A stretch of 37,173 nucleotides of DNA from an uncultured Dorea sp. (GTDB taxonomy: Bacteria; Bacillota_A; Clostridia; Lachnospirales; Lachnospiraceae). The first letter of the stretch is position 1. Every line of letters begins with the position of its first letter. Under the pieces are notes generated by a model. It ran no database searches and was not told the origin of the DNA. It worked only from the letters and a program-made list of their open reading frames with translations. The translations under genes were made by a program, and so were the position numbers. The stretch covers positions 1 to 37,173 of the forward strand of contig CAJTRM010000027.1 of assembly GCA_910578865.1 (NCBI GenBank). Reading direction: 5' to 3'. Of this stretch, positions 22,296-30,299 are shown piece after piece.

Positions 22296-24596
22296 ATGAG
22301 TAAACTATTTAAATTTTTAAAACCGTATGCAGGTGCGGTCATTGCAATTTTGTGTGTTCTGGTTGTTCAGGCATACTGTGACCTGTCTCTGCCCAACTAT
22401 ACCTCGGACATTGTAAATGTAGGTATTCAACAGGGCGGAGTTGATGAGAAGATTCCGGATGTGATTTCCGAGGAGGATATGGATCATTTGCTTGCGTTCC
22501 TGTCTTCCGATCAGCGTAAGATCGTTGAACAGTCTTACACGGAGGGTGAAAAACAATATGATTACGCGGGAAAAGTATTAGAACTTAAGAAATCGGTAAC
22601 AGAGGATGCCGGGAAAGTTTCTGAGCTGGAAGAACTGCTGGGGGTGCCGATGCTGCTGGCAGCAGGCTTTGACTCGGACAGTGAGATGGGTGTGCAGATG
22701 GAAGTGCAGCTGAAGGAGCAGATGCAAAAGCAGATGCAGGAGCAAATGCAAAGTCAGGGGGCGGAGCAGATGCAGTCACAGGAACCGGGGCAGATGCAGG
22801 GGCTTCCGGATCTGGAGGGGTTATCCATATATGATATTCTGGATATGATGGAACCGGCTCAGAGAGAGGGTATCGTAGCTGAGATCAAGGAACAGATCGA
22901 GCGTCTGCCGGATATGATGGTGGAGCAGTCGGCGCCTCTTTATATCCGGGGAGTGTATGAAAATGTGGGGCTTAATACTGACAGGATCCAGACGCGTTAT
23001 ATTTTAGGTACGGGCGGCAAAATGCTGGCGCTTGCAGCGCTGGGGATGGCGGCAAGTATCCTTGTGGGGCTTATGGCGTCCCGCGTGGGAGCCGGTGTAG
23101 GAAGAGGTCTCAGGAGAGGCGTGTTCCGGAAGGTAGTCGGATTTTCAAACGGCGAATTTGATAAATTTTCAACCGCATCTCTTATCACAAGAAGTACCAA
23201 TGATATCCAGCAGATCCAGATGCTGACGGTTATGATTCTTCGTATGGTGCTGTTTGCGCCCATTCTTGCCATCGGCGGGATTTATAAGGTGGTTCAGACG
23301 AATGTGGACATGTCCTGGATCATTGTTCTTGCAGTGGGGATTATTGTATTGATCGTAATGACGCTGTTCCTGGTTGTCATGCCCAAGTTCAAGATTGTCC
23401 AGGAGCAGGTGGACCGCCTCAATCTTGTGAGCCGTGAGATCCTCACCGGGCTTCCGGTCATCCGCGCCTTCAGTACAGAAAAATACGAGGAGGGACGATT
23501 TGATACTGCAAACAGGGATCTGACACGGACGAATCTGTTTGTAAACCGTGCCATGACCTTTATGATGCCGCTGATGATGCTGGTAATGAACGGTATTGCC
23601 GTGCTGATTGTTTGGAACGGAGGACACAGCGTTGACAGCGGAACGATGCAGGTGGGAGATATGATGGCATTTATCCAGTACACGATGCAGATCATTATGT
23701 CATTTTTGATGATCTGTATGATCTCTGTGATGCTTCCGAGGGCAGCAGTGTCTGCTGTCCGTGTGGATGAGGTTCTTGAGAGCAGTACGCTGATCCATGA
23801 TCCTGAGAAGGCTGAGAAGTTTGAGGAAGGTAAGGGAGAGGTCGTCTTTGACCATGTATCTTTCCGCTATCCCGGAGCAGAAGAAGATGTTCTGCATGAT
23901 ATATCATTTGCGGCAAAGCCGGGGGAGACTACGGCGTTTATCGGAAGCACGGGAAGCGGCAAATCAACCCTTGTGAATCTGATTCCGAGATTTTATGATG
24001 TGACAGAGGGGAAGATTACCATCGACGGCAGAGATATCAGACAGGTCACTCAGCATGACCTGCGCGGCAGGCTGGGGTATGTTCCCCAGAAAGGGGTACT
24101 TTTTTCCGGAGATATTGCTTCTAATATTTTATACGGTAATCCGGAGGGGAGCGAAGAGGAGATGAAGGAAGCGGCCGGGATTGCCCAGGCGGCAGAGTTT
24201 ATCGAAGAAAAGAAAGAAACCTACAGAAGCCCGATCGCCCAGGGGGGCTCCAATGTGTCGGGAGGGCAGAAACAAAGGCTGTCCATTGCAAGAGCCGTGG
24301 CAAAGCATCCGGATATTTATATTTTTGACGATAGTTTTTCCGCGTTGGATTATAAAACAGATGTTGCACTCAGAAAAGCATTAAAAGAAAAGACAGAGGA
24401 CAGCACAGTGCTTATCGTCGCACAGCGTATCAGTACCATTCTTCATGCAGAACAGATTATTGTGCTGGATGAAGGAGAGATTGTGGGTAAGGGAACCCAT
24501 AAGGAGCTTTTGAAGAATTGTGAAACATATTATCAGATTGCATCTTCACAGTTGTCCGAGAAAGAGCTGGAAGAAGATATGAAGGAGGTGGGCTAA
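22296..24596 (+). CDS. ABC exporter half with degenerate ATP site and large TM1-TM2 insert
   Basis: This 766-residue subunit has a type IV ABC exporter membrane domain and a C-terminal ATPase. Walker A (GSTGSGKST) is near 548-556, signature VSGGQKQRLS near 654, Walker B IYIFDDSFSALD near 673-684. The catalytic Glu is replaced by Asp and the H-loop His by Gln (VAQRIST), so its own ATP site is degenerate. Between TM1 (about 10-30) and TM2 (about 238) sits a hydrophilic insert of about 200 residues, with a Met/Gln-rich run of QMQ repeats around 145-168. It is expected to face outside. It pairs with the next gene as in the TM287/288 type. Substrate is unknown; drug or peptide export is likely. 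Confidence 0.92.
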   Translation: MSKLFKFLKPYAGAVIAILCVLVVQAYCDLSLPNYTSDIVNVGIQQGGVDEKIPDVISEEDMDHLLAFLSSDQRKIVEQSYTEGEKQYDYAGKVLELKKSVTEDAGKVSELEELLGVPMLLAAGFDSDSEMGVQMEVQLKEQMQKQMQEQMQSQGAEQMQSQEPGQMQGLPDLEGLSIYDILDMMEPAQREGIVAEIKEQIERLPDMMVEQSAPLYIRGVYENVGLNTDRIQTRYILGTGGKMLALAALGMAASILVGLMASRVGAGVGRGLRRGVFRKVVGFSNGEFDKFSTASLITRSTNDIQQIQMLTVMILRMVLFAPILAIGGIYKVVQTNVDMSWIIVLAVGIIVLIVMTLFLVVMPKFKIVQEQVDRLNLVSREILTGLPVIRAFSTEKYEEGRFDTANRDLTRTNLFVNRAMTFMMPLMMLVMNGIAVLIVWNGGHSVDSGTMQVGDMMAFIQYTMQIIMSFLMICMISVMLPRAAVSAVRVDEVLESSTLIHDPEKAEKFEEGKGEVVFDHVSFRYPGAEEDVLHDISFAAKPGETTAFIGSTGSGKSTLVNLIPRFYDVTEGKITIDGRDIRQVTQHDLRGRLGYVPQKGVLFSGDIASNILYGNPEGSEEEMKEAAGIAQAAEFIEEKKETYRSPIAQGGSNVSGGQKQRLSIARAVAKHPDIYIFDDSFSALDYKTDVALRKALKEKTEDSTVLIVAQRISTILHAEQIIVLDEGEIVGKGTHKELLKNCETYYQIASSQLSEKELEEDMKEVG

Positions 24597-24597
24597 T

Positions 24598-26433
24598 ATG
24601 GCAGAGCGCAGAGGACCGGGAGGCCACGGACCGGGAGGCCACGGCCCTATGATGGTGGAAAAGGCAAAAGATTTCCGGGGGACCATGAAAAAACTTCTCG
24701 TTTACCTTGGAAAGTATAAGTTCGCCCTTGCAATGGTTGCCGTGTTTGCAGTAGGAAGTACCGTTTTCAATATAATAGGCCCGAAGATTCTGGGAAATGC
24801 GACGACCGAGATTTTTAACGGGCTGGTGGGAAAGGTGTCCGGCGGCCCGGGGATTGACTTTGATGCCATCGGAAAGATTCTTTTGACTTTACTGGGCCTG
24901 TATGTGTGCAGTGCACTGTTTGCATTTATACAGGGATATATTATGACAGGGATTTCCCAGAAACTGACATACCGGATGCGGAAGGAGATTTCTGAAAAGA
25001 TCAGCCGCATGCCCATGAACTATTTTGACAAGATGACTCACGGTGAAGTATTGTCCCGCATTACCAATGATGTGGACACTCTGAGCATGAGTCTGAATCA
25101 GAGCGCAACGCAGCTGATCACTTCGGTGACTATGATCGTCGGAGTGCTGGTAATGATGCTCAGCATCAGTCCCTTGATGACATTGGTGACACTGCTGATC
25201 CTTCCTCTTTCGGTAGGGTTGATTTCTGTAATCGTGAAGCATTCACAGAAATATTTTAAGAGCCAGCAGGAATACCTGGGCCATGTGAACGGGCAGGTGG
25301 AAGAAGTGTACGGCGGGCATAATATCGTAAAAGCATTTAATAAGGAAGAGGATGTCATCCGCGAATTTGAGAGGGACAACGATATTTTGTATCAGTCTGC
25401 ATGGAAATCCCAGTTTCTCTCAGGCATGATGATGCCGGTGATGCAGTTTGTGGGGAATCTGGGGTATGTTGCGGTGGTGATTATGGGAGGATATCTGGCC
25501 ATGAAGAAGACCATTGAGATCGGAGATATCCAGTCCTTTATTCAGTATGTGAGGAATTTTACCCAGCCGATCCAGCAGGTGGCGCAGGTGGCTAACATGC
25601 TGCAGTCCACGGCCGCGGCGTCTGAAAGAGTATTTGAATTTCTGGATGAGGCAGAGGAGGATCAGACGGTTCCGGATCCGGTGCATATCGACGGCCTGGA
25701 AGGGCGCGTGGAGTTTGACCATGTGAATTTCGGATACAATCCGGAGCATACGATTATCCATGATTTCTGTGCGAAAGTGGAGCCGGGGCAGAAGATTGCC
25801 ATTGTAGGCCCTACCGGGGCGGGCAAAACGACGATGGTGAAGCTGGTCATGCGTTTCTATGATGTCAACAGCGGAAGTATTAAGGTAGACGGGCATGATA
25901 TCCGGAAATTTAACCGCAGCGAGCTCAGAGAAATGTTCGGCATGGTTCTTCAGGATACCTGGCTGTTTAAAGGCAGTATTGAGGATAACATCCGGTACGG
26001 GAAGCTGGACGCCTCCCATGAAGAAGTAGTGGAGGCGGCAAAGGCGGCATATGTCCATCGGTTTGTGCAGACGTTGCCGGGCGGATACCAGATGGAGCTT
26101 AATGAGGAGGCAAGCAATGTGTCCCAGGGACAGAAACAGCTTCTGACGATTGCAAGGGCCATCCTTGCCGATCCGCCGATTCTCATTCTGGATGAAGCTA
26201 CAAGTTCAGTAGATACCCGCACGGAAGTCCGTATCCAGAAGGCGATGGATAACCTGATGAAAGGACGGACCAGCTTTATCATTGCCCACCGTCTGTCTAC
26301 CATCCGGGATGCGGATATGATCCTTGTTATGAAAGACGGAGATATAGTGGAGCAGGGAAATCATGAGGAACTCATCGCAAAAGGCGGATTTTACGCAGAG
26401 CTGTATAACTCCCAGTTTGAAAGGAGTGCATAA
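24598..26433 (+). CDS. ABC exporter half with catalytic ATP site
   Basis: This 611-residue partner starts one base after the previous stop. Its N-terminus has two GPGGHG repeats, then six transmembrane helices. Walker A GPTGAGKTT lies near 403-411, Walker B ILILDEATSSVD near 526-537 with the catalytic Glu, and the H-loop His is present (IIAHRLST). Its signature is SQGQKQL rather than SGGQ. The altered signature faces the degenerate site of the partner, and the partner's intact SGGQ faces this catalytic site. That is exactly the asymmetry of heterodimeric exporters. The His-containing N-terminal repeats could bind metal, but that is speculation. Confidence 0.93.
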   Translation: MAERRGPGGHGPGGHGPMMVEKAKDFRGTMKKLLVYLGKYKFALAMVAVFAVGSTVFNIIGPKILGNATTEIFNGLVGKVSGGPGIDFDAIGKILLTLLGLYVCSALFAFIQGYIMTGISQKLTYRMRKEISEKISRMPMNYFDKMTHGEVLSRITNDVDTLSMSLNQSATQLITSVTMIVGVLVMMLSISPLMTLVTLLILPLSVGLISVIVKHSQKYFKSQQEYLGHVNGQVEEVYGGHNIVKAFNKEEDVIREFERDNDILYQSAWKSQFLSGMMMPVMQFVGNLGYVAVVIMGGYLAMKKTIEIGDIQSFIQYVRNFTQPIQQVAQVANMLQSTAAASERVFEFLDEAEEDQTVPDPVHIDGLEGRVEFDHVNFGYNPEHTIIHDFCAKVEPGQKIAIVGPTGAGKTTMVKLVMRFYDVNSGSIKVDGHDIRKFNRSELREMFGMVLQDTWLFKGSIEDNIRYGKLDASHEEVVEAAKAAYVHRFVQTLPGGYQMELNEEASNVSQGQKQLLTIARAILADPPILILDEATSSVDTRTEVRIQKAMDNLMKGRTSFIIAHRLSTIRDADMILVMKDGDIVEQGNHEELIAKGGFYAELYNSQFERSA

Positions 26434-27041
26434 TGGAACAGTCAGAACGCTTAACCAGGCAGTTTGATTTTATACGGGAAATTGACAAAGAAAAGTTTAT
26501 AGGCCGTCAGACGTATCTGTCTGACGGTGAGAGAAAGGAAAATGATGCGGAACATGCATGGCATATGGCAATTATGACGATTCTTTTAAGCGAGTATGCC
26601 AATGAAGAGATTGATGTGCTGAAAACAGTCACGATGCTGCTCATTCATGATATTGTGGAGATAGATGCTGGGGATACTTATGCTTACGATGAAGAGGCGA
26701 AAAAGACGCAGAAAGAGCGGGAAGAAAAAGCGGCAGAAAGAATCTTCGGCCTTCTTCCCGCAGACCAGAGGGAAAAACTCCGGGTGCTGTGGGAAGAATT
26801 CGAGGCCTGCGAGACCAGAGAGGCCAGATTTGCCCGGACTATGGACAATATCCAGCCGCTCATGTTAAATCATGCGGCTGGCGGAAAAGCCTGGACAGAA
26901 CATCAGGTGCGCCTCAGCCAGATCCTGAACCGCAACCGGCCGACTCCCGGAGGTTCAGAGACTTTATGGGAATACGCCCGTGCCAATTTCATTCAGCCAA
27001 ATGTAGAAAACGGAAACATTATTTCCGATAGGCAAATATAG
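26433..27041 (+). CDS. HD-domain phosphohydrolase (YfbR/HDDC2-like)
   Basis: The 202-residue protein has the HD metal site: DAEHAWHMAIM (first His), LLIHDIVEIDAGD (HD pair) and TMDNIQPLML (last Asp). This matches the YfbR/HDDC2 family of 5'-deoxynucleotidases. It would dephosphorylate deoxynucleoside monophosphates in the cytoplasm. Its ATG overlaps the stop of the ABC gene (TAATG), so it is coupled to the exporter. Its 3' end overlaps the convergent phosphofructokinase gene by 23 bases. Confidence 0.88.
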   Translation: MEQSERLTRQFDFIREIDKEKFIGRQTYLSDGERKENDAEHAWHMAIMTILLSEYANEEIDVLKTVTMLLIHDIVEIDAGDTYAYDEEAKKTQKEREEKAAERIFGLLPADQREKLRVLWEEFEACETREARFARTMDNIQPLMLNHAAGGKAWTEHQVRLSQILNRNRPTPGGSETLWEYARANFIQPNVENGNIISDRQI

Positions 27042-28239
27042 GGAGCCCATCCTTGGACGGCAGAGCTACATCTCCCTGGATCAGCGGCCTTGCGTAAGTA
27101 ATAAAGGCATCACCGATATCGGAGCCCTGGCGGGTGATCCATTCCGCCGGAACAGGCTTCTCTTCGTTGCAGATGATATTTACATCGGCTGTGCCGTAGG
27201 AAAGCTCATAAGGATGATCCCTGTGACGGATGAAGGTGATCATCTTGCCTGTTTCACCTGCGATTGCAGCTTGCACGCCATAAATGCCTGCATTGACGGC
27301 TTCTGTCAGGTCTGTATTAGAGAGCATTGAGCTGGAGCAGCGCTGGCATACATTTAATTCAATGGAGCGTACCTTGACGCCGATTTTTTCCTTTACAAGA
27401 TTTTCAAGATATTTTCCGGAGCCGGTCAGCATCTTGTGCCCAAAGTTGTCCACTCCTACGTCGCTTGCAAATTCACAGATAAAGGTGCCGTTTCCGTCGT
27501 TGATCCCTTCTGAGATACATACTACGAGATTCGGGGTGGTTTCCAGGTTTTCTCTCACCTTCTCGATAAAATCATCCTGGTCAAATGCCACCTCCGGCAG
27601 ATAGATCAGTACCGGGTTGTCGTCCTTATATTTACGTGCGAGGACGCTTGCTGCGGTTAACCATCCCGCGTGGCGGCCCATGATCTCAATAATGGTCACA
27701 GATTTTTTGTTGTCATAGACGGAAGCGTCCGCAATGATCTCACGCACGGTAGAAGCCACATACTTGGCTGCACTTCCGAATCCGGGAGTGTGGTCTGTCT
27801 CCACCAGGTCATTGTCAATCGTCTTCGGGACGCCGATGAAGCGGATATCACTGTTGTTTTTTTCAGCATAGCGGGACAGTTTGCTTACGGTATCCATAGA
27901 ATCATTTCCGCCGATATAGAAGAAATATCCGATGTTTTTTTCTTCCAGCTTTTTAAATAGCTTCGGGTATACCGGGTCGGAAAGATCTTCCGGTAATTTG
28001 TAACGGCAGGAGCCAAGGTAAGAGCCTGGAGTTGTTTTTACAAATTCCAGTTCGTCGGAAGTGTCAAGCTCCCCCATATCCATGTACTGTCCGTTTAAAA
28101 ATCCTTCAATTCCGTTGATCATACCATAGATATGTTCAATAGTGTCTGTGTGCTGCAAACCTTCTGAGACAACGCCGTACAGGCTCCCGTTGATTACTGC
28201 GGTGGGGCCGCCGGATTGTCCGACAATCATGTTTTTCAT
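27019..28239 (-). CDS. pfp: diphosphate-dependent 6-phosphofructokinase
   Basis: The 406-residue protein starts MKNMIVGQSGGPTAVINGSL and contains YIGGNDSMDT (near 107-116), VPKTIDNDL (near 134-142) and IEIMGRHAGWL, the active-site motifs of PFK-A family enzymes. Its length, GGNDS loop and the PKTIDND lysine motif point to the PPi-dependent type, which reversibly phosphorylates fructose 6-phosphate in glycolysis. ATG 28239 is chosen because GGAGG lies 9 bases upstream; the frame opens at 28266. A good promoter lies upstream. It is monocistronic and convergent with the HD gene. Confidence 0.92.
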   Translation of the reverse strand: MKNMIVGQSGGPTAVINGSLYGVVSEGLQHTDTIEHIYGMINGIEGFLNGQYMDMGELDTSDELEFVKTTPGSYLGSCRYKLPEDLSDPVYPKLFKKLEEKNIGYFFYIGGNDSMDTVSKLSRYAEKNNSDIRFIGVPKTIDNDLVETDHTPGFGSAAKYVASTVREIIADASVYDNKKSVTIIEIMGRHAGWLTAASVLARKYKDDNPVLIYLPEVAFDQDDFIEKVRENLETTPNLVVCISEGINDGNGTFICEFASDVGVDNFGHKMLTGSGKYLENLVKEKIGVKVRSIELNVCQRCSSSMLSNTDLTEAVNAGIYGVQAAIAGETGKMITFIRHRDHPYELSYGTADVNIICNEEKPVPAEWITRQGSDIGDAFITYARPLIQGDVALPSKDGLPIFAYRK

Positions 28240-28270
28240 ATTTTTGTTCCTCCATTTCCTGTTCACTAAT

Positions 28271-28299
28271 ACTATAGACGAATTTGAGGAATTTTACAA
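28271..28299 (-). promoter_or_regulatory. promoter of the phosphofructokinase gene
   Basis: On the minus strand TTGTAA (28299-28294), a 17-base spacer and TATAGT (28276-28271) lie about 30 bases before the start codon. Confidence 0.7.
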
Positions 28300-28331
28300 T
28301 GTTTCGGCGTAGGTTTTGGGCAAAAAGCCAG

Positions 28332-28360
28332 TTGGAAAATGAGAACGAATGACTTATACT
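28332..28360 (+). promoter_or_regulatory. promoter of the glycosyltransferase gene
   Basis: TTGGAA (28332-28337), a 17-base spacer and TATACT (28355-28360) lie 34 bases before the start codon. Confidence 0.65.
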
Positions 28361-28394
28361 AATAGAAGTTTATGATTTGGAAGGAGATCACAAG

Positions 28395-29411
28395 ATGAAA
28401 TATATCTCATTTGCGGTTCCGTGCTATAATTCGCAGGAGTATGTGGCTAAAGCAATCGAAAGTATTCTGCCGGGAGGGGAGGATGTGGAGATTGTCATAG
28501 TAAATGATGGCTCAGTGGACCGCACTTCTGCCATCGCCCGCGAGTACATGGAGAAGTATCCGGATATTATAAAGGTAGTCGATAAAGAGAACGGCGGTCA
28601 CGGGGATGCTGTAAATTCCGGACTGAGACATGCTTCAGGGAAATATTTTAAAGTGGTGGACAGTGACGATTGGGTAGATGAGGAGTCGCTGCACCGGATC
28701 CTGCAGCTTCTTCGGAATCTCGAGGAGGACGGGCAGGAGATTGACATGCTTGTTTCTAATTATGTGTATGAGAAGGTAGGGGTTACCCACAAGAAATGTA
28801 TTCATTACAGGAACGTCCTTCCTCAGGATGAGATCTTCCGGTGGGAGGACATCGGGCATTTTCGGCTCGATCAGTACATCCTGATGCATTCGGTCATTTA
28901 CCGCACAGAGATGCTGAAACTCAGCCAGATGGTACTGCCCCGGCATACCTTTTATGTAGATAATATTTATGTATATTATCCGCTGCCGCTTGTGCGGAAA
29001 ATCTACTACCTGGATGTTGACTTTTATCGTTATTATATCGGAAGGGAAGATCAGTCGGTCAATGAGAAAAATATGATCGCCAGGGTGGATCAGCAGATTT
29101 TTGTAACCAAATCTATGATTGATATGTACCAGCTTGGGAAAATACCATGCAAAAAGCTGAGACAGTATATGATAAATTACCTTGCGATTATGATGACAGT
29201 TTCCTCCATCCTTCTGATCCGCTCCAAGGAAAGGGAGAATCTGGAAAAGAAAAAGGAGCTGTGGCAATATCTGAAGAAAAAGGATGTAAGGGTGTATATC
29301 AAGATCCGTTACGGAATCCTAGGACAGACTACCAATATCCCGGGAAGATCCGGACGAAAGATTTCGTCTATGGTATATAGTGTTGCGAGGAGAATTATCG
29401 GATTTAATTAA
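28395..29411 (+). CDS. family 2 glycosyltransferase
   Basis: The 338-residue protein begins with a GT-A fold: ISFAVPCYNSQEYVAKAIES, VEIVIVNDGSVDRTSAIA, ENGGHGDAVNSGLRHASG and KVVDSDDWVDEESL, whose DSDDW carries the metal-binding DxD. The C-terminal part (about 200-338) is basic and helical with one moderately hydrophobic stretch (YLAIMMTVSSILLIRS) that may contact the membrane. It transfers a sugar from a nucleotide sugar to an unknown acceptor, probably a wall or surface glycan. ATG 28395 has AAGGAG 9 bases upstream. No neighbouring glycan genes help to name a product. Confidence 0.9.
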   Translation: MKYISFAVPCYNSQEYVAKAIESILPGGEDVEIVIVNDGSVDRTSAIAREYMEKYPDIIKVVDKENGGHGDAVNSGLRHASGKYFKVVDSDDWVDEESLHRILQLLRNLEEDGQEIDMLVSNYVYEKVGVTHKKCIHYRNVLPQDEIFRWEDIGHFRLDQYILMHSVIYRTEMLKLSQMVLPRHTFYVDNIYVYYPLPLVRKIYYLDVDFYRYYIGREDQSVNEKNMIARVDQQIFVTKSMIDMYQLGKIPCKKLRQYMINYLAIMMTVSSILLIRSKERENLEKKKELWQYLKKKDVRVYIKIRYGILGQTTNIPGRSGRKISSMVYSVARRIIGFN

Positions 29412-29486
29412 AGAAATAGAGGAAAAAAGGAATACTATGGAAGCCATGTCACATACTACATGTAAAAGTAAAAAGGAGTGTGTGAC

Positions 29487-30107
29487 ATGGCTATTGACTT
29501 TAAAGAGAGCAAAACAAGGGAGAATCTGATGCGGGCTTTTGCAGGGGAGAGCCAGGCGAGGAACCGTTATACTATTGCGGCGGAGGCGGCAAAAAAGCAG
29601 AAACTGTTTGCGGTGAATCAGATATTTTTATTTACTGCGGATCAGGAACGGGCACATGCACAGCGGTTCTATGATCTGTTAAAGAGTCTTTCCGGTACGA
29701 CCATACAGATTGACGGAGGGTATCCGGTAGATCATTTTGACAGTGTGACAGAGCTTTTGCGTTCTGCGTGCCATAATGAGATGGAAGAGGCTGATGATGT
29801 GTATCAGGCGTTTGGCAGCGTCGCAAGAGAAGAGGGATTTGCCGAAGCAGCAGCTGCATTTTTCCAGATTGCGGAGATTGAAAGAATTCATGGAAAACGG
29901 TTTGGAAAGCTGGCTGAGATGCTGGAGAAGAACCAGTATTTTGCAAGTGAAGCTTCCACGGAGTGGATGTGCCTGAACTGCGGACATATTCAGCGCGGAA
30001 CCTCTCTGCCGGAGGTGTGTCCGGTATGCAGGCATGACAAAGGCTATTTTATCCCGGCAGAGCTGGCGCCGTATCTGGGATTTGATTTTCTGGGGACAGG
30101 TATGTAA
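29487..30107 (+). CDS. rbr: rubrerythrin
   Basis: The 206-residue protein has the ferritin-like di-iron domain with E21 (AGESQARNRY), E54 and H57 (DQERAHA), the HNEMEEAD motif and the EIERIHGKRF motif. A rubredoxin domain follows with C162, C165, C178 and C181 (CLNCGH, CPVC). Rubrerythrins reduce hydrogen peroxide in anaerobes using NADH-linked electron donors. ATG 29487 is chosen because AAGGAG at 29472-29477 is 9 bases upstream; GTG 29478 is adjacent to it. The C-terminus is extended by about 15 residues beyond the usual end. It appears monocistronic. Confidence 0.95.
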   Translation: MAIDFKESKTRENLMRAFAGESQARNRYTIAAEAAKKQKLFAVNQIFLFTADQERAHAQRFYDLLKSLSGTTIQIDGGYPVDHFDSVTELLRSACHNEMEEADDVYQAFGSVAREEGFAEAAAAFFQIAEIERIHGKRFGKLAEMLEKNQYFASEASTEWMCLNCGHIQRGTSLPEVCPVCRHDKGYFIPAELAPYLGFDFLGTGM

Positions 30108-30234
30108 TACGGATTGTATCGGATCATGCAGACGGCGCACGAATCGGGAGATTTTTTGGGAATACAGAGAGCTGCGGGAATAAAAGAAGGGTGTCTGGAG
30201 TATAATCTATAAAAATGTAAGCAGTATGTATATA

Positions 30235-30276
30235 CTCTCCCTGCAAAGACAGCCGCGTATATTACTGTCGGGAGAG
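30235..30276 (+). promoter_or_regulatory. leader hairpin upstream of the S8 protease
   Basis: CTCTCCC (30235-30241) pairs with GGGAGAG (30270-30276), and GACAG (30248-30252) pairs with CTGTC (30265-30269) with a 6-base bulge. It ends 10 bases before the GGAGG ribosome binding site. A TATAAT at 30201-30206 could start a transcript just before it. Role unknown. Confidence 0.4.
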
Positions 30277-30299
30277 GATGCAGACGGAGGACTGGGTAT

